From Bacteroidales bacterium CF (GTDB taxonomy: Bacteria > Bacteroidota > Bacteroidia > Bacteroidales > UBA932): a stretch of DNA of 64,000 nt. Below, piece after piece: positions 33,879 to 41,511 of the stretch. A program made the translations under genes and the position numbers. Positions within the stretch are counted from its first letter, which is position 1. The number at the start of each line of letters is the position of its first letter. Location: contig CP006772.1 of assembly GCA_000473305.1 (NCBI GenBank), forward strand, positions 620,001-684,000, written 5' to 3'. The notes below the pieces were generated by a model, which was given only the letters and a program-made list of their open reading frames with translations, was not told the DNA's origin and did not search any database.

Positions 33879-35041
33879 TGCATAAAGAGAAATTCGTTTT
33901 TGCTCAACTGGTTTCCTTCATGGATAATTTTAAGTTCCGCCGTATAGTCGCTAAATACAATGGCGACCATTATGTGAAGAAATTTTCCTGCTGGAATCAG
34001 TTACTCGTTTTGATGTTCGGACAACTTTCAAACCGTGAAAGTCTTCGGGATTTGATAGTAGCGACTGAAGCTCACAAGAGCAAGGCATACCATCTCGGAT
34101 TCGGGATTAATGTCACGAGAAGCAACCTGTCAAAAGCAAACCAGAATAGAGATTACAGAATCTTTGAAGAGTTTGCCTACTTCATGGTTGAACAAGCTCG
34201 AGCAAAAAGAATCAATGACGTATTCAAGATTGGAGGTAATGTTTATGCATTTGACTCTACAACCATCGATTTATGCCTTAGCGTCTTCTGGTGGGCCAAG
34301 TTCCGCAAGACAAAGGGCGGAATAAAAGTCCACACCTTGTATGACTTGGAGACTCAAATTCCGGCATTCTTCCATATCACTACCGCTTCAGTACACGATA
34401 TGAATGTGATGGATAAAATTCCCTATGAACCAGGTGCTTATTATATCTTTGATAGAGGATACAATGATTACAAGCGACTCTATAACATCCATACGATTGG
34501 ATCTTACTTTATTGTCAGAGCAAAAACAAATGTCCAAATCAAAGCAACACTTTGGAAACGTAAATTACCTAAAAACGTGCTGTCTGACTCGCGAGGTATG
34601 TTTACTTGCTACAAGAGCTCCAGAGTTTATACAGATGAGGTTCGGAAAGTAATTTACTGGGATGACGAGCAGCAAAGGCAGTTCATATTTCTAACAAATG
34701 CCAGAAATCTGACAGCTTTGCAAGTAGCCAATCTTTACAAAAACAGATGGCAGATTGAACTTTTTTTCAAGTGGCTGAAACAGCACCTGAAAATAAAGAA
34801 ATTCTGGGGTGATACGGAAAATGCCGTCAGGATTCAGATTTATTCAGCTATCATCACATACTGTCTGGTTGCAATAGTCCAACACGATATGAAGATAGAA
34901 AGAACTACTTATGAAGTCCTTCAGATACTCAGCATATCACTTACAGACACCGCAAGTTTGAAAGACCTTTACGACAAATCTAATTTCAATAATGTCAAAG
35001 AACAGGATGGTCTTAGCGAACCAAATTTGTTTAATTTTTAA
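33878..35041 (+). CDS. IS4-family DDE transposase
   Basis: A 387-residue transposase that cuts and rejoins the element ends. An N-terminal DNA-binding region (SFMDNFKFRRIVAKYNGDHY) precedes the catalytic core: first Asp in VYAFDSTTIDLCL, second Asp in YIFDRGYNDYKRLY, and Glu within the IS4 signature Y-x2-R-x3-E-x6-K (YKNRWQIELFFKWLK). All three catalytic acids are present and the frame is intact, so the enzyme is probably active. It resembles stand-alone IS4-type transposases that are frequent in Bacteroidota. It reads in the same direction as trx-marR-doxX. Confidence 0.92.
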   Translation: MHKEKFVFAQLVSFMDNFKFRRIVAKYNGDHYVKKFSCWNQLLVLMFGQLSNRESLRDLIVATEAHKSKAYHLGFGINVTRSNLSKANQNRDYRIFEEFAYFMVEQARAKRINDVFKIGGNVYAFDSTTIDLCLSVFWWAKFRKTKGGIKVHTLYDLETQIPAFFHITTASVHDMNVMDKIPYEPGAYYIFDRGYNDYKRLYNIHTIGSYFIVRAKTNVQIKATLWKRKLPKNVLSDSRGMFTCYKSSRVYTDEVRKVIYWDDEQQRQFIFLTNARNLTALQVANLYKNRWQIELFFKWLKQHLKIKKFWGDTENAVRIQIYSAIITYCLVAIVQHDMKIERTTYEVLQILSISLTDTASLKDLYDKSNFNNVKEQDGLSEPNLFNF

Positions 35042-35058
35042 AATTTATAATCGTCCAT

Positions 35059-35078
35059 ATTTTTAGTGGACACTAATG
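35059..35078 (-). repeat. Right terminal inverted repeat of the IS, carrying an ATG
   Basis: The right end pairs with the left repeat (18/20). Its outermost bases on the plus strand are CTAATG, and this ATG (35076-35078) is in frame with the interrupted doxX. Confidence 0.85.
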
Positions 35079-35495
35079 ATAATATATAGTGCACCACTTA
35101 AGGAGAATGCACAATCAGCAACCCTGCTGATTTTCAGGGTTGCCTTTGCGATACTCTTAATGCTTCACGGCTGGCAGAAGATACAGAACTACTCGATGCT
35201 CTCATCTGTCTTCCCTGACCCAATAGGACTTGGCCCACAGATTTCACTGACTCTTGCCATCTCTGCTGAATTTGTAGCAGGATTATTTGTAATCGCAGGT
35301 TTTCTTACAAGATTGGCACTGATACCGATGGCTTTCACGATGGGTGTGGCTTTCTTCGTGACACACGCTGCAGATCCTTTCCAGGTGAAGGAGCTTGCAT
35401 TTGTCTATATGGTGGCCCTGGTAATACTGTTTATTGCCGGTCCCGGGAAGTTCTCGGTAGACAATCTTCTTTTTAAACCCAGTTCTCAGAAATAA
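35076..35495 (+). CDS. DoxX-family membrane protein, start codon supplied by the IS
   Basis: A 139-residue membrane protein with four hydrophobic helices. The RVAFAILLMLHGWQKI helix, the SAEFVAGLFVIAGFLTRLALI middle and a final helix near VYMVALVILFIAG match DoxX-type subunits. DoxX proteins associate with thiol or quinone redox systems and pair with thioredoxin-like proteins, fitting the operon. The first codon is the last 3 bases of the insertion sequence; from the third codon on, the original protein continues in frame. Native translation signals are lost, so expression may be altered. The 3' end overlaps the convergent ferredoxin gene by 23 bp. Confidence 0.8.
   Translation: MIIYSAPLKENAQSATLLIFRVAFAILLMLHGWQKIQNYSMLSSVFPDPIGLGPQISLTLAISAEFVAGLFVIAGFLTRLALIPMAFTMGVAFFVTHAADPFQVKELAFVYMVALVILFIAGPGKFSVDNLLFKPSSQK
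35079..35087 (+). repeat. Right target-site duplication
   Basis: ATAATATAT directly follows the right end of the insertion sequence and is identical to 33750-33758. Confidence 0.85.
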
Positions 35496-36321
35496 TTTCT
35501 CCTTGAACTGAGAGGACAATACACTTGATCGGGATGTTGATTCCCGATTTTTCTCTTGCATTTTTTGCAATTTGAAGCAACCCTCCACAACACGGGACTT
35601 CCATTATTAGAACGGTAAGTGTATTTATCCTTGATGTTCTGATCATCTCTGAAAGCTTGTCCACGTAGCTCTGCAGATTGTTGTCCAGTTTCGGGCAGGC
35701 AATTGCAAGAGCTTTGTTTTTTAAGAACTTGCCGTGAAAATTGCCGAATGAGAAGGCAGAACAGTCTGAAGCAAGAAGCACATCCGCCTCCTTGAAAAAT
35801 GATGCCTGTGGATTTAACAGATGCAGCTGTACAGGCCATTGACGTAACTCTGTAGCGGGAGCGGGTCCTGTAACTATGCTATTGGATGTGGGGGCAACAT
35901 GTTTAAAATCTCTCTCCATTGAACCCGGACATCCGCATGCCATTTTGGGTTTCTCCTCCTCCAGTCTGGATAGGTTTATTTTGACATTGTTCTCTTCACA
36001 CCACTTAAGTCCCTGGTTGAACCACTCAATTTCATTGTGATTCTTCAGGTGTTTGAGATGTGCTATGATTACATCTTCTCCCTTGACAGATATTCTCTCC
36101 ATTACTGCAATCTCATTATATGGCTCTGTCTCCTTTTCAATCAACTCAATCGCACCTGTCGGGCACTCACCGATGCATGCACCAAGTCCGTCACAATAAA
36201 GGTCGCTTATCATCACAGCCTTGCCATTGATTAGTTGAAGGGCTCCTTCATGGCATCCGCTTACGCAACTTCCGCAACCGTTGCACAGAGCCTCGTCGAT
36301 TTTAATGACACTTCTTTTCAT
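35473..36321 (-). CDS. Two-cluster 4Fe-4S ferredoxin-type protein
   Basis: A 282-residue protein with two N-terminal 4Fe-4S binding motifs, CNGCGSCVSGCHEGAL and CDGLGACIGECPTGAI. The second has Gly-Leu-Gly where CxxCxxC usually places its second Cys (C-x2-G), so that cluster may be incomplete. The rest (about 70-282) contains further Cys motifs (MACGCPGSM and VPCCGGLLQ) that could hold another cluster or a metal. The family is common in anaerobes and its partner is unknown. The 3' end overlaps doxX by 23 bp. Confidence 0.78.
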   Translation of the reverse strand: MKRSVIKIDEALCNGCGSCVSGCHEGALQLINGKAVMISDLYCDGLGACIGECPTGAIELIEKETEPYNEIAVMERISVKGEDVIIAHLKHLKNHNEIEWFNQGLKWCEENNVKINLSRLEEEKPKMACGCPGSMERDFKHVAPTSNSIVTGPAPATELRQWPVQLHLLNPQASFFKEADVLLASDCSAFSFGNFHGKFLKNKALAIACPKLDNNLQSYVDKLSEMIRTSRINTLTVLIMEVPCCGGLLQIAKNAREKSGINIPIKCIVLSVQGEIISENWV

Positions 36322-36433
36322 ATTTTCATTAATTTTTCACAAAAATATCCCTCTTTATGCAAATGATGTGTGATATATGATACACTTGGTACAGAATTTG
36401 ATGAATAAAATCCTACACTAATCAAGATTGTAA

Positions 36434-36949
36434 ATGAAGTATTTAATTTCAGCAATTCTTCTAATAACAGCGACATCATGTTCGTCAGCATACATTGTGT
36501 CTGAGACGGTTAAGCCCTTCGAGACAGAAAAGTATATGGGAAGATGGTATGAGATAGAGCGCCTGCCAAACAAGATTCAGGATGGACTTGAAGAGTGTAC
36601 ATCTCTCTTTACCTTGATGGAAGACGGATCTTTCTCAATTGTTAACGAAGGACGTCTGATTAGTGACCGGACAAGAATAAAACAATGGAAAGGAAAAGGC
36701 TGGGTTCCTGATAAGATGGATCCGTCTAAAATGAAGGTCTCATTCAACTGGCCATTTTCTGAAGATTACTGGGTTCTCAAGGTAGATCCGGGTTATACTG
36801 TTGCATTAGTCGGGTCTCCTGAGGGGGATGTCTTATGGATTATTGCAAGAGATAAGGACCTGGATGCCCGCGTAATCCTTGAAATGAAAGATTACGCGGC
36901 CAAGCTAGGATTTCCTGTGAAAATGATGTTCCGCAGTCTCGCTTATTAA
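36434..36949 (+). CDS. blc: Outer-membrane lipocalin Blc-type lipoprotein
   Basis: A 171-residue bacterial lipocalin with a type II signal peptide (lipobox TATSC, Cys16). The lipocalin N-terminal motif KYMGRWYEIERLPN is followed by the barrel strands and the C-terminal conserved segment WIIARDKDLDARVI. Blc binds lysophospholipids or fatty acids at the outer membrane during envelope stress. The end overlaps the convergent hutU gene by 45 bp, the largest tail overlap in the window. Confidence 0.9.
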   Translation: MKYLISAILLITATSCSSAYIVSETVKPFETEKYMGRWYEIERLPNKIQDGLEECTSLFTLMEDGSFSIVNEGRLISDRTRIKQWKGKGWVPDKMDPSKMKVSFNWPFSEDYWVLKVDPGYTVALVGSPEGDVLWIIARDKDLDARVILEMKDYAAKLGFPVKMMFRSLAY

Positions 36950-38938
36950 TTTATCATCAGCGATATTCGGTAAAGTTACTTTCAAAAGAGGGGTTCTCTC
37001 CATCTCCCTCTTAATTGCAGATATTGCCCCGGTGTTTCTTGCCCAGGCTCTTCTTGAAATTCCGTTGTTAACATCCCAGAGCAGCATCTCACTGATTTTC
37101 TTCTCAGACTCGGCAGTTCCGTCTATAACCATTCCGAAACCTCCATTGATTACCTCTCCCCAGCCGACACCACCGCCGTTGTGTATGGATACCCAGGTCG
37201 CTCCTCTGAATGAGTCGCCGATTACATTCTGTACGGCCATATCTGCTGTAAAACCGGAACCGTCATAAATATTGGAAGTCTCTCTGAATGGGGAGTCAGT
37301 ACCTGATACATCGTGATGATCCCTTCCGAGTACGACGGGTGCGGAAATCCTTCTCTCAGCAATTGCCCTGTTCATTGCAAGAGCAATCTCGATTCTCCCC
37401 TCTGAGTCTGCATATAATATACGTGCCTGTGAACCTACTACCAGTTTATTCTTCGCGGCCTCCTTTATCCAGTGGATATTGTCGGCAAGCTGGCTCTTGA
37501 TCTCATCCGGTGCAGACTTCATGATCTTTTCGAGCACCTCCGCTGCAATTTCATCTGTAGCCTGCAGGTCTTCCGGCTTGCAAGAGGTGCATACCCACCT
37601 GAAAGGGCCGAATCCGTGATCAAAGAAGAGAGGACCCATGATATCCTGAACGTATGAAGGGTATTTGAAAGTGCCGTCTGTTGACATTATATCTGCGCCG
37701 GCCCTGGATGCTTCGAGCAGGAAGGCGTTGCCATAATCGAAGAAGTACATTCCTCTTTCTGTTAGCTTGTTAATTGCCGCAACCTGTCTTCTGAGGGACT
37801 CCTGAACAAGTCGTCTGAACTCTTCGGGCTCTTCTGCCATCAAACGGTTTGATTCCTCGAATGTGACACCTGCCGGATAATATCCTCCTGACCATGGATT
37901 GTGAAGTGATGTCTGATCGCTTCCCAGGTCAACATTAACTCCCGCATCAATGAATTTTTCCCAAAGATCAACTATATTGCCCTGATAGGCAATAGATACC
38001 GACTCTTTTTTCTGCTTTGCAGATATTACCCTATCCATAAGCAGGTCAAGATCGGTGAAGACCTCATCAACCCATCCTTGCGAATATCTTGTCTGAACAG
38101 CTTTCGGATTGATCTCTGCAACAACTCCTATCACACCGGCTATAACTGCTGCTTTAGGCTGTGCTCCGGACATTCCTCCAAGCCCAGAGCTTACAAAGAC
38201 TTTGCCGCCAAAATTGCTTATTCCCTTTTCGGACCTCATCCTGGCTGCGTTAAGTACAGTAATGGTTGTTCCGTGGACTATGCCCTGAGGACCGATATAC
38301 ATGAAAGATCCGGCTGTCATCTGACCATATTGTGATACTCCGAGAGCGTTGAACTTTTCCCAATGATCCTTTGAGGAGTAGTTGGGAATAACCATCCCGT
38401 TAGTGACAATGACTCTCGGTGCCTCTTTGTGTGAAGGGAATAGTCCCAGCGGATGGCCTGAATAGAGGACAAGCGTCTGCTCATCGGTCATCTGAGATAG
38501 ATACTGCATGGTAAGAAGATACTGAGCCCAGTTCTGGAAAACGGCACCATTTCCTCCGTAAGTGATAAGCTCGTGAGGGTGTTGGGCAACCGCATAGTCA
38601 AGATTATTGTTTATCATCATCATTATTGCAGCAGCCTGACGTGATTTATAAGGGTAATCATCTATGTGCCGGGCAGCCATTTTATAATTCGGACGAAAAC
38701 GGTACATATAGATCCTGCCGTAATCCTGAAGCTCCTTAGCAAATTCCGGGGCAAGTATGTTATGATGTTTTTGTGGGAAGTACCTCAATGCATTTCTGAG
38801 TGCCAGCTCCTTCTCCTTTGTTGTCAGAATATCCTTTCTCTTAGGAGCATGATTGATTTCTGTCTCATATTTTTTCATTTCAGGAAGAGTGTCAGGGATG
38901 CCTTGCACAATTGATTTTCTAAAGTCCTCTAAGTTCAT
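36905..38938 (-). CDS. hutU: Urocanate hydratase
   Basis: A 677-residue enzyme of histidine degradation that converts urocanate to 4-imidazolone-5-propionate using tightly bound NAD. It includes ITYGGNGAVFQNWAQYLL, YSGHPLGLFPSHKEAPRV, SGLGGMSGAQPKAAVIAG and the C-terminal IHNGGGVGWGEVINGGFGM. It is longer than the ~555-residue enterobacterial type and resembles the long form seen in Bacteroidota and animals. No hutH, hutI or ftcD-like gene lies within 2 kb, so the pathway is not clustered here. Its gene is divergent from rpsU. Confidence 0.94.
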   Translation of the reverse strand: MNLEDFRKSIVQGIPDTLPEMKKYETEINHAPKRKDILTTKEKELALRNALRYFPQKHHNILAPEFAKELQDYGRIYMYRFRPNYKMAARHIDDYPYKSRQAAAIMMMINNNLDYAVAQHPHELITYGGNGAVFQNWAQYLLTMQYLSQMTDEQTLVLYSGHPLGLFPSHKEAPRVIVTNGMVIPNYSSKDHWEKFNALGVSQYGQMTAGSFMYIGPQGIVHGTTITVLNAARMRSEKGISNFGGKVFVSSGLGGMSGAQPKAAVIAGVIGVVAEINPKAVQTRYSQGWVDEVFTDLDLLMDRVISAKQKKESVSIAYQGNIVDLWEKFIDAGVNVDLGSDQTSLHNPWSGGYYPAGVTFEESNRLMAEEPEEFRRLVQESLRRQVAAINKLTERGMYFFDYGNAFLLEASRAGADIMSTDGTFKYPSYVQDIMGPLFFDHGFGPFRWVCTSCKPEDLQATDEIAAEVLEKIMKSAPDEIKSQLADNIHWIKEAAKNKLVVGSQARILYADSEGRIEIALAMNRAIAERRISAPVVLGRDHHDVSGTDSPFRETSNIYDGSGFTADMAVQNVIGDSFRGATWVSIHNGGGVGWGEVINGGFGMVIDGTAESEKKISEMLLWDVNNGISRRAWARNTGAISAIKREMERTPLLKVTLPNIADDKLISETAEHHFHRKS

Positions 38939-39006
38939 TTTTATCTAATTTTATACGAAATTACTAAAATTATTTCCGGTAAGTTGTCTTTTATCAAAAT
39001 AATCCA

Positions 39007-39014
39007 TACTTTTG
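39007..39014 (+). promoter_or_regulatory. -7 promoter element of rpsU
   Basis: TACTTTTG is an exact TAnnTTTG match with a near -33 (GTTG at 38983-38986, 20 nt away). The leader of about 24 nt holds the strong SD. Confidence 0.6.
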
Positions 39015-39026
39015 CAATCCTAAAAA

Positions 39027-39035
39027 AAGGAGGTG
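39027..39035 (+). promoter_or_regulatory. Strong Shine-Dalgarno sequence of rpsU
   Basis: AAGGAGGTG, a near-complete complement to the 16S rRNA 3' end, ends 8 nt before the ATG at 39044. Most genes in this window lack any such sequence. It fixes the S21 start at 39044. Confidence 0.8.
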
Positions 39036-39043
39036 TTTGCCGT

Positions 39044-39235
39044 ATGATTATAGTACCTATCAAAGAGGGTGAGAATATTGAAAGAGCATTGAAGAAATTC
39101 AAGCGTAAATTTGAGAAAACCGGCATTGTCCGCGAGCTCAGAGGCAGAAAGACTTTTGTAAAGCCATCTGTCAAGAGACGCGATGAAATTAAGAAAGCAA
39201 TTTATGTACAATCTCTTCGTCTGAACGAGGAGTAA
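39044..39235 (+). CDS. rpsU: 30S ribosomal protein S21
   Basis: A 63-residue protein starting IIVPIKEGENIERALKKFKR after Met, with the basic middle KFEKTGIVRELRGRKTFVKP typical of bS21. An in-frame ATG 20 codons upstream precedes the promoter and SD and is rejected. In Bacteroidota, structural work on the ribosome showed bS21, with bS6 and bS18, holding the anti-SD tail of 16S rRNA. A strong SD on the gene for bS21 itself fits autoregulation. A strong intrinsic terminator follows, so xerC and hpf are read partly or wholly from elsewhere. Confidence 0.95.
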   Translation: MIIVPIKEGENIERALKKFKRKFEKTGIVRELRGRKTFVKPSVKRRDEIKKAIYVQSLRLNEE

Positions 39236-39259
39236 TACCCTGCATAAAATATTAAAATT

Positions 39260-39295
39260 GGTACTCCGTTTTTTTCGGAGTACCGGTTTTTTTTT
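39260..39295 (+). terminator. Intrinsic terminator after rpsU
   Basis: A perfect 9-bp stem (GGTACTCCG / CGGAGTACC) with a 7-T loop is followed by GG and nine T residues, 24 bp after the rpsU stop. Confidence 0.92.
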
Positions 39296-39325
39296 GTATA
39301 TTAGTGTCAAGAAGAAACATGGAGT

Positions 39326-40219
39326 ATGGTTGAAGGGTTTATCGAATATCTCAGGGTTCAGAAAAGATACTCTCCGAGGACATTGACTCTTTATGAGGGG
39401 TATATAAAGGAGTTCTTTGCATTTGTATCGGGTAATCCGGATGAACAGAGTACGGGAGTACTCCTCCCAAATCTGATAAGGGGCTTTGTCGCTTCCGGAC
39501 TTGAATCCGGAATATCCTCCAGAACTATGAATCTGAAGCTTTCTGCATTAAGCAGTTTTTCCGACTATCTTGTAAGAAGCGGAGAGATAGAGACAAATCC
39601 TGTAAAGAGAATCCACCGTCCAAAACAGTCAAAAAAATTACCGCAGTTTTATACTGAACGGGCTGTTGATAATTACTTTTCGCGTGAAGTCGATGATGAT
39701 TTCGGATCTTTGCGTGACAGGACAATTGTCGCAACACTTTACAACACAGGTATGCGCCGTGCAGAGCTTGCAGCTCTTAAGATTTCTGACTGGGACAAGG
39801 GACGCGGACTATTCCGTGTTACAGGTAAGGGAGATAAACAGAGAGAGATTCCGGTTACCGATTCTCTGAGAGGTGAGCTGGAGAGCTATCTGACCACCTA
39901 TTCGGGACTTTTCCCGACAACACCAGCCTCTCCGCTGTTCGTTACAAATTCAGGTAAACCATTATACCTTTCCTTTGTTAACAATACAGTAAAGAGAGAG
40001 CTTTCCGGAGTGGAGGGTTTTTCGGGCAAGAGATCCCCGCACCTGCTCAGGCACAGCATTGCAACACATCTGCTTAACAATGGGGCAGACCTGAATAGTA
40101 TAAAGGAGGTCCTGGGGCATTCTTCACTTGCAGCCACGCAGGTGTATACGCACAACTCTTTTGAACAACTGAAAAAAGTATATTTAACCGCTCATCCAAG
40201 AGCAAAAAAAGGAGGATAA
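39326..40219 (+). CDS. Tyrosine recombinase, XerC/XerD type
   Basis: A 297-residue site-specific recombinase. The N-terminal SAM-like core-binding domain starts VEGFIEYLRVQKRYSPRTL. The catalytic domain has Arg in YNTGMRRAELAAL, the Lys hairpin VTGKGDKQREIPV, His-x2-Arg in PHLLRHSIATHLL, His in VLGHSSLAATQ and the nucleophile Tyr in VYTH. Length and motif spacing fit the chromosomal Xer recombinases that resolve chromosome dimers at dif, not a phage integrase; no phage genes are near. It lies between rpsU and hpf, a conserved order in the phylum. No dif site was recognised. Confidence 0.88.
   Translation: MVEGFIEYLRVQKRYSPRTLTLYEGYIKEFFAFVSGNPDEQSTGVLLPNLIRGFVASGLESGISSRTMNLKLSALSSFSDYLVRSGEIETNPVKRIHRPKQSKKLPQFYTERAVDNYFSREVDDDFGSLRDRTIVATLYNTGMRRAELAALKISDWDKGRGLFRVTGKGDKQREIPVTDSLRGELESYLTTYSGLFPTTPASPLFVTNSGKPLYLSFVNNTVKRELSGVEGFSGKRSPHLLRHSIATHLLNNGADLNSIKEVLGHSSLAATQVYTHNSFEQLKKVYLTAHPRAKKGG
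40211..40215 (+). promoter_or_regulatory. Strong Shine-Dalgarno sequence of hpf
   Basis: AAAGGAGG, with the GGAGG core at 40211-40215, lies inside the last codons of the recombinase gene and 6 nt before the hpf ATG. Confidence 0.7.
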
Positions 40220-40221
40220 TT

Positions 40222-40515
40222 ATGGACATTAGAATTCAATCTCTCAAGTTTGATGCAGATCAGAAGCTGATCGACTTTATTGAGAAGAAACTTGGCAAAC
40301 TTCCTCGTTTCTATGAGGGTATCCAAGGCATAGACGTAGTGCTGAGCCTGCTTCCCGAGTATGACAACAAAAATGTAAAGTTGATTATCAAGGTACCGGG
40401 TGATGAGGTTGTTGTTGAGCGTCACTCAATGAAATTTGAGGATGCACTGGTAGATTGTGTCGACGTGCTAAAGGATATTTTAATAAAACATAAAGAGAAA
40501 AAAGAAAGAAGATAA
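40222..40515 (+). CDS. hpf: Ribosome hibernation promoting factor (HPF/RaiA family)
   Basis: A 97-residue short-form HPF/RaiA protein: DIRIQSLKFDADQKLIDFIE at the N-terminus, central EKKLGKLPRFYEGI, then alternating strands ending in a Lys-rich tail. It binds the 30S decoding channel and inactivates ribosomes in slow growth. It begins 2 bp after the recombinase stop and carries a strong SD, as does rpsU. The short form lacks the C-terminal dimerisation domain of long HPF. Confidence 0.9.
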   Translation: MDIRIQSLKFDADQKLIDFIEKKLGKLPRFYEGIQGIDVVLSLLPEYDNKNVKLIIKVPGDEVVVERHSMKFEDALVDCVDVLKDILIKHKEKKERR

Positions 40516-40524
40516 GATTTCCGG

Positions 40525-41511
40525 TTAATCCCAGAATAGTGTAATAAACTCCTCTCTCGTTATATTATTGAAGTAATGAGAGAGGTTTATTGTTTCCAGC
40601 CTTTTTTCTATCTCCTCTTTGGTATGGCTGCATCCGGTAAGTAGCTCCTCAACGTCTGAAGTCTCTTTTGTGAAGAAATAGCTTCCAAAAATGCGAATCT
40701 CCTTAATAATGCCTTTGGAAACCTCCATGTAAAGCTCGACGAGCCCGCCGGGGAACTGACAAACCTTTGAGAATTTATACGCTGGAGCCGAGCCCAGATT
40801 CCACCAATCCTTACTGTATTTGTTATCTCTAAGCTGATTTATTGCCTCCATATCCTCAGGGGTGTAGTGGTATCTCTCATATTTCTCGGCAACGGCTATC
40901 TCCATCTCAAGAAATGAGATAAACTGCTCTATTGTCATGCTCTCTTTCAGATGTTCACTTATGTTGGTAACCCGGGCACGGTTGGACTTTACAGATTTGC
41001 TTATAAATTTCTCTGGTCTTCCGGCAAGGGCCTCTGAAAGATCTTTCATAGAAGAGGAGAAAAGCAGGGTTCCGTGCTGAAGGATTCTATCCTTATATAC
41101 GGCTACAGCATTGCCCGAAAACTTCCTTCCCTCAATTAAAAGGTCATTTCTCCCTTCGAGGTATGCATCAACATTCAACTTCTTCAATGCGTCAACTATC
41201 GGTCTGGTAAATCTGGCAAACATCACAGAGCTCTCTTCAGCCTCGCTTCGGTTGTCTATAAAGGTGAAATTGAGATTCCCCATGTCATGGTATACTGCAC
41301 CTCCTCCGGAAACCCTTCTTACCACCTTTATCCCGTTCTCTCTTACATAATCTATGTTTATCTCAGCCAGGGCATTTTGATGCATCCCTATTATTATTGC
41401 GTTGTCGTTCTGCCACAGTCTGAAGACTGGCTGGTTCATATTTTTGAAGAGGTACTCCTCTGCAGCAAGATTCCAATATGGATCAGTATTGTTGTCAATT
41501 ATGTATATCAT
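40525..41511 (-). CDS. lplA: Lipoate-protein ligase A
   Basis: A 328-residue ligase that attaches lipoate to 2-oxoacid dehydrogenase E2 or GcvH using ATP. Motifs: RLWQNDNAIIIGMHQN, the lipoyl-binding VVRRVSGGGAVYHDMGNLNF, NDLLIEGRKFSGNA with the catalytic Lys, and HGTLLFS. The C-terminal accessory domain (about 245-328) is present, so it is a full LplA rather than LipB. The start overlaps the upstream PAP2 gene by 17 bp. Confidence 0.93.
   Translation of the reverse strand: MIYIIDNNTDPYWNLAAEEYLFKNMNQPVFRLWQNDNAIIIGMHQNALAEINIDYVRENGIKVVRRVSGGGAVYHDMGNLNFTFIDNRSEAEESSVMFARFTRPIVDALKKLNVDAYLEGRNDLLIEGRKFSGNAVAVYKDRILQHGTLLFSSSMKDLSEALAGRPEKFISKSVKSNRARVTNISEHLKESMTIEQFISFLEMEIAVAEKYERYHYTPEDMEAINQLRDNKYSKDWWNLGSAPAYKFSKVCQFPGGLVELYMEVSKGIIKEIRIFGSYFFTKETSDVEELLTGCSHTKEEIEKRLETINLSHYFNNITREEFITLFWD

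Larger units (their letters stand above)
33759..35078 (+). mobile_element. Complete IS4-type insertion sequence, 1,320 bp
   Basis: The ends are CATAACTGTCCACTAAAAAT (left, 33759-33778) and, reading inward from 35078, CATTAGTGTCCACTAAAAAT. They match at 18 of 20 positions. The element is flanked by a perfect 9-bp duplication, ATAATATAT. It encodes one DDE transposase with its own -7 element and a start-codon hairpin. The intact ends, intact gene and perfect duplication suggest recent insertion. It sits in the start region of doxX in the same orientation as the host operon. Confidence 0.9.

Noticed and set aside
33765-35072. Shorter IS boundaries using only the 14-bp identical repeat TGTCCACTAAAAAT
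   Set aside because: With those ends no target duplication is found. Extending by 6 bp gives an 18/20 inverted repeat and a perfect 9-bp duplication.
36354-36433. Dyad around GTGTGATATATGATACAC upstream of the lipocalin gene as a Crp/Fnr-type operator
   Set aside because: Only about four outer bases on each side pair; symmetry is too poor to support an operator.
39326-40219. Phage or integrative-element integrase
   Set aside because: Length and context (rpsU, hpf) fit a housekeeping Xer recombinase; no other mobile genes or attachment-site repeats are adjacent.
40515-40525. tRNA cluster after hpf
   Set aside because: The order rpsU-xerC-hpf is often followed by tRNA genes, but here lplA begins within 10 bp and no T-loop or cloverleaf was found.
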